64,000 nucleotides of DNA from Thinopyrum elongatum (lineage: Eukaryota > Streptophyta > Magnoliopsida > Poales > Poaceae): positions 275,600,904 through 275,664,903 of the forward strand of contig CM022303.1 in the NCBI GenBank assembly GCA_011799875.1, written 5' to 3'. The position numbers and the translations under genes were made by a program. Below, piece by piece: positions 9,436-20,891 of this stretch (positions within the stretch are counted from its first letter, which is position 1; every line of letters starts with the position of its first letter). The notes below the pieces were generated by a model. That model saw nothing but the letters and a program-made list of their open reading frames with translations. It ran no database searches and was not told where the DNA came from.

Positions 9436-11760
9436 GAAAGAGCGCTCGTTGCCTTCCTGCGGGCGAATATCAATGTGTTTGCCTGGCAACCATCTGATAT
9501 TCCCGGTGTTCCCAGGGAGGTAATCGAGCACCACCTTGCTGTCTGCCCACATGCCCGACCCGTCAAGCAGAAGGTTCGGAAGTAGGCCTTGGAACGGTAG
9601 CAGTTCATTGCCGAGGAAATCAAGAAACTTGAAGCAGCTAGTTTGGTCAGAGAAGTACTGCATCCAAAATGGTTAGCAAACCCAGTGGTTGTGCGCAAGG
9701 CAAATGGAAAATGGAGGCTTTGCATAGATTTTACGGATCTGAACAAGGCATGCCCAAAGGACCCATTTCCCTTGCCGCGCATCGACCAGATCGTGGATTC
9801 TACTTCAGGATGTGAGTTGCTCTCTTTCCTGGATGCATACTCTGGATACCATCAAATTTTTATGTCCAAGGAAGACGAAGAAAAGACCTCATTCATCACC
9901 CCATGCGGCACGTACTGCTTTGTGCGCATGCCTTTCAGGTTGAAGAGCGCCGGGTCCACTTTTGCAAGAGCAGTCCAGATTGGCTTTGAACCACAGTTGC
10001 ACAGGAACATTGAAGCCTATATGGATGATATTGTGGTCAAGACCAAGGACAGATCAACCCTCATTCAGGATTTAGGAGAGACATTTGCTAATCTGCGCAA
10101 GATCAACTTGAAGCTGAATCCGGGGAAGTGCGTGTTTGGCGTTCCCTCCAGCAAGCTACTTGGTTTCTTTGTTTCCCACCATGGGATAGAGGCCAACCCC
10201 GATAAGATCAAGGCTATTGAGCAGATACAGGCACCCAAGACAGTTAAGGATGTGAGGCGTTTGACAGGATGCGTTGCCTCGCTTAGCAGATTCATCTCCA
10301 AGTCTGCCGAGCGCGCCTTGCCGTTCTTCAAGATTTTGAAGAGGACAGGACCCATGAAGTGGACCTCGGAAGCAGATGCAGCACTGCAGGATTTGAAGGC
10401 CTACTTGTCTTCTGTGCCTACTTTGGTCGCACCCAAACCACAAGAGCTGTTACTGCTACATCTGGCAGCAACTAATCAAGTGGTTAGTGCAGCCCTATTA
10501 GCACAGCGTGAAGTGGAAGAAGCAGCCACCTCAGCAAGTGTCCCGCCCAGGGAAGAGGAAGAGAGCGGCCCGGCAAGGCCAGATACGGATCAGGACAAAG
10601 AAGAGCATGGCAGCAAAAGCAACCCCAAGGACGCGGCAAGGAAGAAGGTGGTGCAGCGCCCAGTATACTTCATCAGCTCCTTGTTGCAGGGGGCTAGATC
10701 CAGGTATTCTGGCGTGCAAAAGTTGATCTTTGGCCTTGTCATGGCCTCAAGGAAACTGCGCCACTACTTCCAAGCCCATGAGATCACGGTTGTCACCCGC
10801 TTCCTGTTGCAAATGATACTTCAAAACCCAGAGGCCACCGGCAGGATAGTGGAGTGAGCATTGGAGTTATCCAGCTTTGGCCTGAAGTTTGAAAGCACAT
10901 CAACAATCCAGAGCAGGGCGTTGGTAGATTTTATTGCAGAATGGACGCCGACCCCTGATGAAGAAGTACAGGAAACAGTTATCCCCGGCAAGGAAGCAAC
11001 CCAAGAATGGATCTTGTATTTCGATGGTGCCTTCTCCCTACAAGGTGCAGGGGCTGGCATGCTTCTCGTGGCTCCCACTAGAGAGCACCTGAGGTACGTC
11101 GTCCAGATGCACTTTCCCCGAGAGGAGGCAACCAACAATACAGCAGAATATGAAGGGCTTCATGCCGGGCTCAGAATTGCCACAGAATTGGGAATCAAGA
11201 AGCTGATCATTTGAGGAGATTCACAACTGGTGGCGAGACAAGTCAACAAGGATTACCAAAGCCCATTGATGGAGGCATACATCGAGGAAGTGCGAAGATT
11301 GGAGGAGCGCTTTGACGGGTTGCAAACAGAGCACGTACCCCGTGCGGAAAACAGCATTGCTGATCACCTGTCAAAGTGCGCTGCGCAGAAGTTTCCTGTG
11401 GAACCAGGGACTTTTGTTCTCCATCTTACTCAGCCCTCCGTATCCCTGACAACAATGTCCCGAAAGAGGAGGAAATTGGACTCCGGTAAGCCTCTCCCGG
11501 TAGAGCCTTTCGGGGCTCCTGGCAGGGACCCTGCCGGAAACAACTCCCCTTCGCTTGCCGGGCTGCACCCTCCTGCCGGGCCACTGGTCCCCGCAGTTAA
11601 GGGATGCGCCCCGACAAATGAGGAGGTGCCGCTAGCCCTCGTTGCCGAGCCTCAGGCTCCAACTTGGGCAAGGCACATAGTCCATTTCCTCCAAACCGGA
11701 GAACTTCCCAAAGAGCAAGAAGAAGCTGAAAGAGTAGCCCGGAGAGCCAGTATGTATTAG
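9436..11760 (+). pseudogene. Gypsy B reverse transcriptase-RNase H, broken
   Basis: All parts lie in one frame, interrupted by TAG at 9583 and 9598, TGA at 10855 and 11212, and TAG at 11758. In RT, WRLCIDFTDLNKACPKDPFP and LPRIDQIVD are followed by the first catalytic Asp in FLDAYSGYHQ and by YMDD at 10018-10029. RNase H follows: YFDGAFS (Asp), NNTAEYEGL (Glu), GDSQLV (Asp, just after the 11212 stop) and ADHLSK (Asp), the expected D-E-D-D set. Expected role: copying element RNA into DNA and removing the RNA strand. At four of these five stops gypsy C has CAA, CAG, TGG or CAG, so they are private lesions of this copy. The fifth (11212) was probably a CGA arginine codon. Confidence 0.92.
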
Positions 11761-12901
11761 TTTGTTGATGACACACTATACAGAAGAAGGCCCAACGGTG
11801 TGAAATTGAAGTGCATTTTCCGAGAAGGAGGAAAGGAACTGCTGGCAGAGATACACAAAGGCATGTGCGGCTCCCATATTGGATCAAGGGCTTTGGTTGG
11901 GAAAGCATTCCGGCAAGGATTCTATTGGCCCACAGCCCTCCAAGATGCAGTTGAGCTCGTCACCAAGTGTGAAGCCTGTCAGTTCCATTCCAAAAATATC
12001 CATATGCCTGCCCAAGCACTCCAGACAATCCCTTTGTCATGGCCGTTTTCAGTCTGGGGGCTCGATATCCTCGGCCCTTTCCCCCGAGCTGCCGGGGGCT
12101 TTGAATTCTTGTTCGTTGCAATCGACAAGTTTACAAAGTGGCTGGAAGTAGATGCCGTGAGAAAGGTGACTGCTCAGTCAGCTATCAAAGTTCTTGAAAG
12201 GATTGGTGTGCCGCTTCGGGGTCCCTGCCTGGATCATCACCGACAACGGCACCCCGTTCACGAGTCACGCCTTCATGCAATATGTTCATGCCCTCGGAAG
12301 CAAGATCTCATTTGCATTTGTCGCACATCCCAGAAGCAATGGACAAGCTGAGAGGGCGAATGTTGAAGTGCTGCGAGGACTCAAGACGAGGACATTTGAT
12401 AAGCTGTGGAAGCACGGCAGGCAATGGATCAATGAGCTGCCGGTGGTTCTTTGGTCGCTCAGAATGACACCAAACCGAGCTACTGGGCAGACTCCCTTCT
12501 CCCTAGTCTATGGGGCAGAAGTAGTTATCCCCACGGAACTCATTTACAGGTCACCTCGAGTGCTTGCCTACGATGAAGTAGCGCAGGAACAGCACATGCG
12601 TGACGACGCCGTGCTTCTCGAGGAGAACCGTCTCTGGGCTGCTACGTGTGATGCACGCTATCAGCAAGCCCTGCGTCGCTATCATAGCCGCAGGGTTCAT
12701 GCCCGGTGTTTTGAGGAAGGCGACCTTGTCCTTAGGCGCGTTCAGTCTGCCAAGGGTACAAACAAGCTGTCGCCGAAGTGGGAAGGCCCTTACCGGGTAG
12801 TACGAGTCACCAGACCTGGCGCAATCCGTCTGGAGACCGGAGATGGCATTCAATTGCAAAACTCATGGAATATTGAGCATCTCCGCAAGTTCTACCCATA
12901 A
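11761..12901 (+). pseudogene. Gypsy B integrase, frameshifted
   Basis: The N-terminal HHCC zinc domain is visible (IHKGMCGSHIG, then CEACQFHSKN). The catalytic core has the D-D-E set: WGLDILGPFP, ITDNGTPF and NGQAERANVEVL. The C-terminal GPY/F module (KWEGPYRVVRV) is present, and the protein ends WNIEHLRKFYP with TAA at 12899-12901. Expected role: insertion of the DNA copy into the genome. One extra base near 12188 (CAAAG against CAGG in gypsy C) shifts the frame between the first and second catalytic Asp. The domain is otherwise full length and is the more complete of the two integrases in the window. Confidence 0.92.
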
Positions 12902-13008
12902 GGAGCGGCTGTCGGTCCTTGCTCGGCAGCCACCCTTTTGTACAGGCCTTGCCTCAGCTGCATGTAACCCCTTGTACAAAGCCAAGCGAAGACCCTGAGC
13001 AACAGAGA

Positions 13009-13014
13009 AATAAA
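13009..13014 (+). terminator. Polyadenylation signal AATAAA behind gypsy B pol
   Basis: AATAAA lies 108 bp after the integrase stop, preceded by TTGTACAAAGCCA. The same signal is at the same place in gypsy C (63017-63022). This is unusual, because the main LTR transcript should end in the 3' LTR; it may serve a shorter sense transcript. Confidence 0.45.
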
Positions 13015-13541
13015 TGAAGCGCTGGGGGCCCCCGACAAGTTGCATGCATGCATAAGCATTGCATGATTCATGTAGATAGGTTGCATGATCATGTAGATAG
13101 ATTGCATCTGGCATCATCTTCATTTGCATAAACTGCAGGCTCCTGCCGTGGACTTAGTCCTAGGAAGAGGATGCGAAGATAAGCCAACACTACGATCTCC
13201 GGCAAGCCAAGCAGATAAGTTCCATCTCTTATCCATACATGTTCCATGAGTAGAACTTGTGCATACGAAAACCTCGCCGCCTCGGAAACAAAGGTGCTCC
13301 TATCTACTGGCACAAACATTGCTTCTGTCAGGATGGTCATAGTGGCCTTTGGCTGAAAGGGGTTGGCGGGGGGCTGGTCTCTCCCAATAGGTTCTGCGCC
13401 CGGCAGGCTCAGCCTCATGGCAGCAGTCCTATGGGGTGCTGGCAAGGTAGCTTACCGGGACCTACTCGTTTACGTGAAAGTATGGAGGCATTTCACCTCT
13501 GCATGGATGTCATACATGCACAAGTACCCGGCAAAGCTTAT

Positions 13542-13552
13542 CTTTTTCATTA
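13542..13552 (-). terminator. Likely poly(A) signal of the antisense unit in gypsy B
   Basis: On the minus strand ATTAATGAAAAAG occurs here, an AATAAA-like near-upstream element, and it is kept in gypsy C at about 63600-63610. It lies about 590 bp beyond the antisense ORF stop and faces the sense AATAAA at 13009. Confidence 0.4.
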
Positions 13553-14135
13553 ATATGCTGATCAACAAGTACAAATCTCACGGAACATAAACATGGATAC
13601 AAGAGATTACATTATTTGAACTAAAATTTGGCAAGTGCCTACATATTTGAGACTGAAAAATGATAAGTGCCCCGTAAAATCCTCTCCCTGTCACTTTTTA
13701 TCCCAGGTAGTGCAGTGGGAAGAGGAGAGCTCAGGAGGACTGCCCAAGCAGGAGCCCACCCCGATCCCGTCATGGCCTGTCGGGTGCAGCCTGACAAGAT
13801 CGGGAGTGGCGAGGCTGCGAAGAAGGGGGACAGAAGGAGCAGCTCAGCGGTGCCCTGGTCACCACCTCTCGGACCAGTTAAAAGCCCCAGCACAAGCGCC
13901 GACAGGGAAGACCGTCAGAGCTCAGCTGGAAGACTGCTGGAGGAGGCGAAGGCACCAGGAGAGCGGCCCCCTCCCCGGCAGCCGGGAGCCTTGTGATGAC
14001 GGTGCCGGGGAGGGGAGGGGAAGAACGGAAGACGAGGTGGCAGGACATCAGTACGAGACAAGCGCATCGGTGCCCTCGTACTCCGACATGACGATCTGCC
14101 TCCCGCCTTGTCCGTCTTCCCTAACTTCATCTTCA

Positions 14136-14504
14136 TCAACATCGCTCCAGGAAGATGCCGGGCCCCCAGCCCGGCACCTCCCCCGAAGAGATGGCGAGCG
14201 ACTGTGATGAGCAGGACACTCGAGGCGCGCCGCTTCCCACCTTGGCGGGCAGGAAGACGTCGCCGTCCTTAGCAAGAATACGAGGTCCACTGGAAGGAGC
14301 AGTGTTGGCATTACCAAGGGCCCCATACACTGCATCCCAGGCAAGCATCAAGAGCCCTGGACACCTCACCAACAGGGTGGCGACCACCGGCAACGCGCGG
14401 CACCGGACCAGACTCACTCCCCAAGCATCAGCACGAGCATTCAACATTGTCAGCAACTCCAAGCTAGGGCCTGGGGGTTGGCCCCAGGCTCTTCCTTTCA
14501 GCAT
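14136..14504 (-). CDS. Antisense ORF of gypsy B, unknown function (122 aa)
   Basis: Read leftwards from the ATG at 14502-14504, 72 bp behind a TATAAAA box at 14576-14582. It starts MLKGRAWGQPPGP and ends GPGIFLERC, rich in Gly, Pro, Leu and Ala, with no domain I recognise. A second, overlapping minus-strand frame (14344 to 14048) ends in an acidic tail, SDVDEDEVREDGQGG and EYEGTDALVSY, which looks more like selected protein. The mature product may therefore join the two frames by splicing or by an undone frameshift. The downstream part of the unit (about 13560-13900) is matched in gypsy C at about 63600-64000. Antisense ORFs behind pol are known in Tat-lineage elements such as Grande; homology to those is untested here. 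Confidence 0.45.
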   Translation of the reverse strand: MLKGRAWGQPPGPSLELLTMLNARADAWGVSLVRCRALPVVATLLVRCPGLLMLAWDAVYGALGNANTAPSSGPRILAKDGDVFLPAKVGSGAPRVSCSSQSLAISSGEVPGWGPGIFLERC

Positions 14505-14575
14505 ACCCAGAAGAAGCAGAAGGTGGAGGAAGAGTGGAATGTGGATGAATGCCTCCGCTCCTCCCCCGCTCCTCC

Positions 14576-14582
14576 TTTTATA
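14576..14582 (-). promoter_or_regulatory. TATA box of the antisense unit in gypsy B
   Basis: Minus strand CCTATAAAAGGAGG in a GC-rich surround, 72 bp upstream of the first in-frame antisense ATG. Spacing and context fit a plant core promoter. Confidence 0.55.
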
Positions 14583-14994
14583 GGCGAGCTGGGGGTGGGG
14601 GTTGATTCCCCGACGAGTACCCACCGTCCTCCTCCACCAATCCAAGAAGACCGGGCCCCTGCCTTGATACTCTCCCACATCACACTCCTACATTTACCTA
14701 CTCCACTCAATGCATGCGGCATACGTGGCTGAGGATAAGGGTGTGGTGGGAAGGGTGAATTGGTAGTTACCCGCCCGTGCGTTAAAGTCATTCACGGGCC
14801 ATTACAAGAATGGCCCCACTACAATTGGCGTTGCACGGCGCGCGGGAAAACCGAAAACTGACCCGAGCTCAAGTTACTGAAGAAACAAAGGAGATCTCAA
14901 GGGGCAGAGCCACCCTTACATTTCTGCCTGTGCACTGGTTAGGGCCTACCCCGACGATGCCCAGCGGCGCGTCCGTGCCAGGCCCGGGGGCTCC

Positions 14995-15899
14995 TGTCGG
15001 TGCAACAGACCCTGGGTCCATTGCACAGACTGTGCCCAGGCCAGAGACAAGATTACAAGACCAAGATCGGACCAAGCAAGGAGGATCAATTCCTTTGGAG
15101 GATCCAAATGCAAGTCGAGAAGGCCAAGGCGAGCCAGAGGAACGATGCATCGCTAAGGGAAGGGCCTACCTTGCCGGGCAGGCGAGCCTGGTAGGGTTGG
15201 GTTTCGCCCCGGAAGCAAGCTCCCAAATCGTCTCGGCAGGCCTGCCGGGGCTGGCGGAGGCAAGCCACTCCACCGCTCCACCTCACAAGCGACGCAAGTC
15301 AGTAATCAAAGCGGTGTCAAGCTCCAAGGTGACTAAGTGGCTACTTTCTGCCACATGGCGGCCACGTCCTATAGCAAACACCTCCATATGACTCCCGTCC
15401 TGAGACGTGTCAAGCAGGCAGGCGCAAAGCTGGCAAAACAGCCCAGCAGGGCCTGCTGGGCAAGCTGTGATGTGACACTGAGCGGCGCATTTAATGCGCT
15501 CTGTCAGCCTACAGAGTTAGATATGATAGCACTGTTAGCTATCTAATCAGTACACAAACACTGATTTGCCACTGTGGTGACCCCTTAATCTATAAAAGGA
15601 GGCCCATGGCGACCATAGAAAGGGTTGGATCCTCGCATATCCATACGCGCGTAGTCACTCTCGCCCCCAGAGCGACCTTGCCGGGTGAGTGTGCTACGTT
15701 CACCACCATTATCCACCATCAATCCACCAAAGCAGGAGTAGGGTTTTATGCCTCACGGCGGCCCAAACCTGGGTAAAGACTGCCCGTGTGATCTCTGCCG
15801 TGCTGCGCGACGCTTCTCCGCTCTTTGTGCAACGTGTACATCCCCCGCCGAACCAAAAGGGGCTGATGGCCCCATAGGTGGTTGTGGTTTCCCACGACA
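14995..15899 (+). repeat. Gypsy B 3' LTR (905 bp)
   Basis: Full-length partner of 5890-6411. It is preceded by the PPT AGGCCCGGGGGCTCC and followed by the TSD GCGGG. It has TATAAAA at 15591-15597 and the shared U5-side box at about 15739-15777. It holds the segment of about 383 bp (after 15169) that the 5' LTR has lost, with TTGCCGGGCAGG-type motifs also seen in the gypsy C LTR. Confidence 0.92.
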
Positions 15900-15904
15900 G
15901 CGGG

Positions 15905-17210
15905 TGCGGCAGGGCGGGTCGAGGCGCGTCGGCGGAGGTGGCTATGCGACTCAAGGCGAGGTGAGGGGAGGCCCGTGGTGGCTTTGAGGCTGAGGCAAGG
16001 GGAGGTGAGGTCGTGGTAGAGGCGTGGCGGCCAACCTCGGAGGCGACGGTGACTTGCGGCCCGAGGCGCGGTGGCTCATAGGCGGGGCGACTTGAGGCTA
16101 TAGGGGCGAGGTCCCGGCAGAGGCGGAGCCCGGCGGCTCGACGACGAGGCCGCAGCAGCGGCTCTGATGTAAGGCCACGGCGAGGAGGCAAGCTTGGAGC
16201 CCAGTGGCGCGAGGCGGCATCTTCAATGCAACCCAGGCGGGACCACGGGTGGTAGAGGTGAAGCCAGAGGAGGCGAGCCACTGCGGCGGCGAGGCGAAGT
16301 GGTGACTTGGCAGGGTTGCGGCCACGCGGCAGAGGTGGCAGCGAGGCCTGCCGGGGGAGGCGGCGGCCTGAGGCGGCTCAAGGTGGAGGCGAGGCAGCAA
16401 GGCGAGGTCGCGGTGGCGGATGTTGATGGTGGCAGACGCGGCCTGCGCCAGAGGCGAGGCTACGGCGGCTGGAGCAGCGGTCGCGGCGACGGAGACAGCG
16501 GGCCGGTAGCTCGCGGCAAGACCGGCGGAGGCGAGGATGAGGTGAGGCCGCGGCGGCGGCTCGGAGGAGGCGAGGCCGCGACCGTGGTGGCGGAGACAGC
16601 AGAGGCAAAGTCGGCGAGGCATGGGCGGCCCGTGGTGGAGATGAACCGGGGCGGTTGACTTCGAGTCTACACCCATGACCACATCTCCTCTGGGTCGTGG
16701 CTCCACTTTTTTAATCAATCATTGCACTTGATTTCCCTTTCTTTAATATTTTCGCTGTGGTGGAGATGGCCTCGCCGGGTAATGCTTTTTGGTAAGAAGT
16801 AACATTAGCAATTATGAGTTGATGCCCCTGGAACTTGAAACATATATGGACAGCAACGACACAAACACAGCGGAATGGACAAATGCTTGACGCATACTAA
16901 TCGGACCCGGCCACTAAATCTAGAAATACCTGACAGGTTCGATGGACTATTGTAGTATGCTATCTTCAGGAAAAAAAACTCCAGTCAATCTCGGCGGACC
17001 AAAAGTGAACGGATGAATCGCAGGACCGTAGCAGCGAAGGGACCGCAACTCTAACTTCTCTTGAACTCGGACCATATTGTATCTTCCGTTCTGACTGCTC
17101 GCCATCGAGACGATGTAAATCCTTCCGCAATGACTCTTCTCCACTTAGTCAATCGCGAGATTCTTGATCCCTGAATAGCTCCCTCCAACAACACAACACC
17201 ACCATGCGCT
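15905..17210 (-). other. Gypsy A internal region, 5' part, non-coding
   Basis: From 15905 to about 16660 it is very GC-rich, made of degenerate GGCGAGG/CGGAGGCG units that continue the block ending at 5884. Long ORFs occur on both strands here but have simple-repeat composition and no domain, so I do not call them. From 16660 to 17210 the sequence is mixed and non-coding and leads to the PBS. Confidence 0.5.
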
Positions 17211-17230
17211 GGCCCCACGGTGGGCGCCAA
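17211..17230 (-). other. Primer-binding site of gypsy A
   Basis: On the minus strand, one base after the 5' LTR, it reads TTGGCGCCCACCGTGGGGCC, a PBS form widespread in grass gypsy elements. It fixes the orientation of gypsy A. Confidence 0.8.
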
Positions 17231-17231
17231 C

Positions 17232-18180
17232 TGTCGTGGTTTCGTCACGGTAGATGTCACAGGTGAGGACTTAGTCATGAGGCCACCGCAACTAGGTAGT
17301 AACATGAACGGGGTTGATCGGAATCGAGAAGATGCAAGTTTTACCCAGGTTCGGCCCCTCACGGTGGAGGTAAAAACCTACATCTTGCTTGATTTATATT
17401 GATCGTCATGGTCTCAATTACAAGGGCGCTATTTTGCTGCCTCTATCTCGAGAGCCATCAAAACATCTATTGGAGACTTGTCTGTCTAAAACCTTGTCTA
17501 TCTCTTCTAACCTCTCCCTCTTGGGGTGCCCTGCCCCTCCTTAAATGAGTTGAAGGGGCGGCTTTCATGTAGAGTCTTAGTAGGATTAGGACTTAGTCTA
17601 TTCTGGCTTCTTATCGCGGGCTTCATACCGCGGGCGACATTTCGCAGCCTTCTTATCTTGGCCTTCTTATCACAGGCTTCTCATGTTGGGCTTCTTATCA
17701 TGGGCTTCTCATCTTGGGCTTCTTGTCTACGGGACTCATCTCCAGGACTCATCTTCCGGGCGACTTAAGCCCAGAGATGACTTAACGTCAGGGCGGCTTA
17801 AGTCCAGAGATGAATTAACGTCATGGCGGCTTAAGCCCAAAGATGACTTACGTCTCAGGGTGGCTTAAGCCCAGAGATGACTTAAGTCTTAGGGCAGCTT
17901 AAGCCCAGAGATGACTTAACATTAGGGCGGCTTAAGCCCAGAGATGACTTAAGCCTCAGGGCGGCTTAAGCCCAGATATGACTTAAGCCTCAGGGCGGCT
18001 TAAGCCCAGAGATGACTTAAGCATCAGGGCGTTTTAAGCCTAGAGATAACTTAAGCCTCTGGGCGGCTTAAGCCCAGAGATGACTTAAGCCTCAGGGCGG
18101 CTTAAGCCCAGAGATCACTTAACCTCATAGATGACTTATCCTCTTGAGCCGGGTCTTGGTCGTGGGGAATATCCGCAATA
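17232..18180 (-). repeat. Gypsy A 5' LTR (949 bp)
   Basis: Plus strand starts TGTCGTGGTTTCGTC and ends ATCCGCAATA, where the partner has CCCCAACA, so the terminal dinucleotide is mutated. The TSD AAGAT follows. The shared U5-side box lies at about 17338-17380 in minus orientation. Confidence 0.9.
17759..18140 (-). repeat. About 34-bp tandem repeat in the gypsy A 5' LTR
   Basis: Same motif as 2551-2832 (CTTAAGCCCAGAGATGA / CTTAAGCCTCAGGGCGG) but about ten to eleven units instead of about eight. Confidence 0.85.
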
Positions 18181-18185
18181 AAGAT

Positions 18186-19369
18186 CATTGGATATTATAA
18201 ATTTGATTCCTTGCAATAGTTTTGCGATATGGAGATAGTGATATGTGAGTCATGTTGGTGAGTATTTATGCTTTAGTAAGAATATTGGTGGTGTTAAGGT
18301 TTGTGATTCCCTATGCAAGCACGAAAGTCAATAGTTATGCAACGAAGTTACATCCTACTTGTGGTGCATTATTCAGTGTTAGTTATGTTTAATGCTCGTT
18401 TATGATTGTTTTTGTTTTTTGGTTGGTCGCTTCTCAATCTATTTGCTAGCCTTCATTTGTACTAAGCGGGAATACTGCTTATGCATCCAACTCCTTAAAC
18501 CCAAAGTTGTGCCAAATGAGTCCACCATACCTACCTATATGCGGTATTTCCATTTTTGTGTGCCTGTACCGCTCAAGAAGCGGCAGTGGGTGGCCAATAT
18601 TTTACATGCTAGGTATGTTATTCTCAAGATGAGTGTTTATTCACTTGTCATTGCACAAGAGTGTGGCAGGTAATAGGGATGCCCAGTCCCGAAATGAAAA
18701 AAAAATGTTGTTCAATAATAAATTCCTTGGAAAGTGTTGGTATGGAAGGCACCCATGGATACAGCTAGCGATGGATTGTAAAAGAATGGTGGAAAGGAAA
18801 TAAACTTTATTTTATGTTTGGGAACCGCCTATGATTTATCTAGCATGGAAGATATTGGGAATTCTCGGTCGTTTTCGCGGATAGGAAAAGCATGCCTCTC
18901 AAAACAATTTTATCTCTCAATTTAAGCTATGAGCTCTAGCACCTCTACAAATCTCTGCTTCCCTCTGCGAAGGGCCTATCCATTTACTTTTATGCAATTT
19001 TTGTTTTTATTGAGTCTCCATCTTCTCTTATAAAGCACCAACTAGGGAACACTATTGTCATACTTGTGCATTGGATGTAGCTAATATTTGAGTGTGCTTC
19101 ATGAATGGATCAATGATTGAGCATAATGGGATAGGGATAGGTTTCTTTAGCGTTGATATTTTGAAAGACATGGTTGCTTGTTGATATGCTTGAGTATTGA
19201 TGTCTTCATGTCAAATTATAGACTATTTCTTTGAATCATTTAAAGTCCAAATGCCCATGCTACAAAGAAAACAATATGTGATGAACATGATAGGCAGCAT
19301 TCCACATCAAAAATTCTATTTTTATCGTTTACCTACTCAAGGATGAGCACGAATTATGCTTGGGGATGC
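18186..19369 (+). other. 3' untranslated region of the Sabrina-like element, continued
   Basis: Continues from 2058 after gypsy A. AT-rich, with no supported ORF. It includes the recognisable Sabrina-type stretch around 18670-18730 (GGGATGCCCAGTCCCGAAATG) and ends with GCTTGGGGATGC just before the LTR. Confidence 0.65.
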
Positions 19370-20891
19370 TGATATGTCTCCAACGTATCTATAATTTTTT
19401 ATTGTTCCATGCTGTTATATTATCAATCTTGGATGTTTTATATACATTTACTAGCAACTTTATGTCATTTTTTGGGACTAACCTATTAACTTAGTGCCCA
19501 GTGACAATTGCTATTTTTTGCTTGTTTTTTAGTTTGTAGAATATCAATACCAAACGAAGTCCAAATGCCATGAGGCTTTTTGGATATTTTTTCTGGCAAG
19601 AAGAGACCCTGGAAGCTTCTGGAGGCCACGAGAATAGGCTCGTGGGCCCCGCTAGGCACCAGGGCGCGCCAGGGGCCTCTGGCGCGCCCTGGTGGGTAGT
19701 GGGGCCCACGGGCACTGCTTTGACGTACCTCCGCCTCTATAAATACTATAAAATCCCAAAAACCCTAGGGGAGTCGACAAAATACTTTTTTCACAGCTGC
19801 AAGTTCCAGAACCACGAGATCCAATCTAGAGGCCTTTTCCGGCATTCTGCCGGAGGGGCAACGATCTTGGAGGGGTTCTTCATCATCCTTGCTACCCCTT
19901 CGATGATCCGTGAGTAGTTTACCACAGACCTATGGGTCCGTAGTTAGTAGCTAGATGGCTTCTTTTCTCCTTTTGATCTTCAATACAATGTTCTCCTCGA
20001 TGTTCTTGGAGATCTATTTGATGTAACTCTTTTTTGCGGTGTGTTTGTTGGGATCCGATGAATTGTGAGTTTATGATCAGATCTATCCATGAATATTATT
20101 TGAGTTTTCTCTTAACTCTTTTATGCATGAATGTTATAGCCTCGTATTTCTTCTCCGATTTATTGTTTGGTTTGGCCAACTAGATTGATTTATCTTGCCA
20201 TGGGAAGAGGTGCTTTGTGATGGGTTCGATCTTACAGTGCTTTATCTGAGTGACAGAAAGAGATATGACATGCATGTATCGTTGCTATTAAGGGTAACAA
20301 GATTAGATTTATTTTATACGTGAGTTTATCTTGTCTACATCATGTCATCTTTCTTAATGCATTACTCTGTTTTTCCATGAACTTAATACACTAGATGCAT
20401 GTTGGATAGCGGTCGATGTGTGGAGTAATAGTAGTAGATGCAGAATCGTTTCGGTCTACTAATCTTGGACGTGATGCCTATATACATGATCATTGCCTTG
20501 GATATCATCATAATTATTTGCTTTTCTATCAATTGCCCAACAGTAATTTGTCTACCCACCGTATGCTATTTTCTTGAGAGAAGCCTCTAGTGAAAACTAT
20601 GGCCCCGGGGTCTATTTCCTATCATATATTAAAACCAAAAATACCTTGCTGCAATTCTCTTTGATTTATTTTATTTTGTGTTTTTGTTAGATCTATTTAT
20701 CAAAACCAATACAATTTAATCTTTCTCTTAACCGCTGAGGGATTGACAACCCCTATACGTGTTGGGTTGCAAGTATTTATTGTTTGTGTGCAGGTGCTGT
20801 TTACATATAGTGTTGATTGGTTCTCCTACTGGATTGATAACCTTTGTTTCATAACTGAGTGAAATAATTATCTCTACTGTACTGCATCATC
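19370..20891 (+). repeat. 3' LTR of the Sabrina-like element, first part
   Basis: Starts TGATATGTCTCCAACG. TATAAATA at 19738-19745 is followed by CCCAAAAACCCTAGGGGAG, a plausible promoter and leader. It breaks off at ACTGCATCATC, where CACTA-1 begins. The last 42 bp of the LTR are at 36381-36422. Confidence 0.8.

Larger units (their letters stand above)
5890..15899 (+). mobile_element. Gypsy B: Ty3/gypsy retrotransposon with decayed gag-pol and an antisense gene
   Basis: LTRs at 5890-6411 and 14995-15899 are flanked by the TSD GCGGG (5885-5889, 15900-15904). It lies in the GC-rich part of gypsy A. Order on the plus strand: LTR, PBS, gag, protease, reverse transcriptase, RNase H, integrase, AATAAA. 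An antisense unit, the PPT AGGCCCGGGGGCTCC (14980-14994) and the 3' LTR follow. The RT-RNase H-integrase order defines Ty3/gypsy. The zinc-binding C-x2-H-x4-H-x4-C motif and the antisense ORF behind pol recall the Tat lineage. At least six premature stops and three frame breaks make it non-autonomous now. Gypsy C (39683 onwards) is a second copy of the same family. Confidence 0.95.
2059..18180 (-). mobile_element. Gypsy A: non-autonomous Ty3/gypsy-type LTR retrotransposon, minus orientation
   Basis: LTRs lie at 2059-2864 and 17232-18180 and are flanked by the 5-bp TSD AAGAT (2054-2058, 18181-18185). Read on the minus strand, the LTR runs TGTTGGGGATATTCC to AACCATGACA. A PBS follows the right-hand LTR, starting TTGGCGCCCACCGTGGGG, and a PPT precedes the left-hand LTR (AACTTGGGGGCTAA), so the element points left. 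Without gypsy B its internal region is about 4.35 kb, with no gag, protease, reverse transcriptase or integrase that I can recognise. It would therefore need proteins in trans. The LTRs differ at many sites and in repeat number, suggesting an older insertion than gypsy B inside it. Confidence 0.85.

Noticed and set aside
16098..16718. 206-codon minus-strand ORF and a 154-codon plus-strand ORF in gypsy A
   Set aside because: Both read GGCGAGG-type degenerate repeats; the open frames follow from GC-richness.
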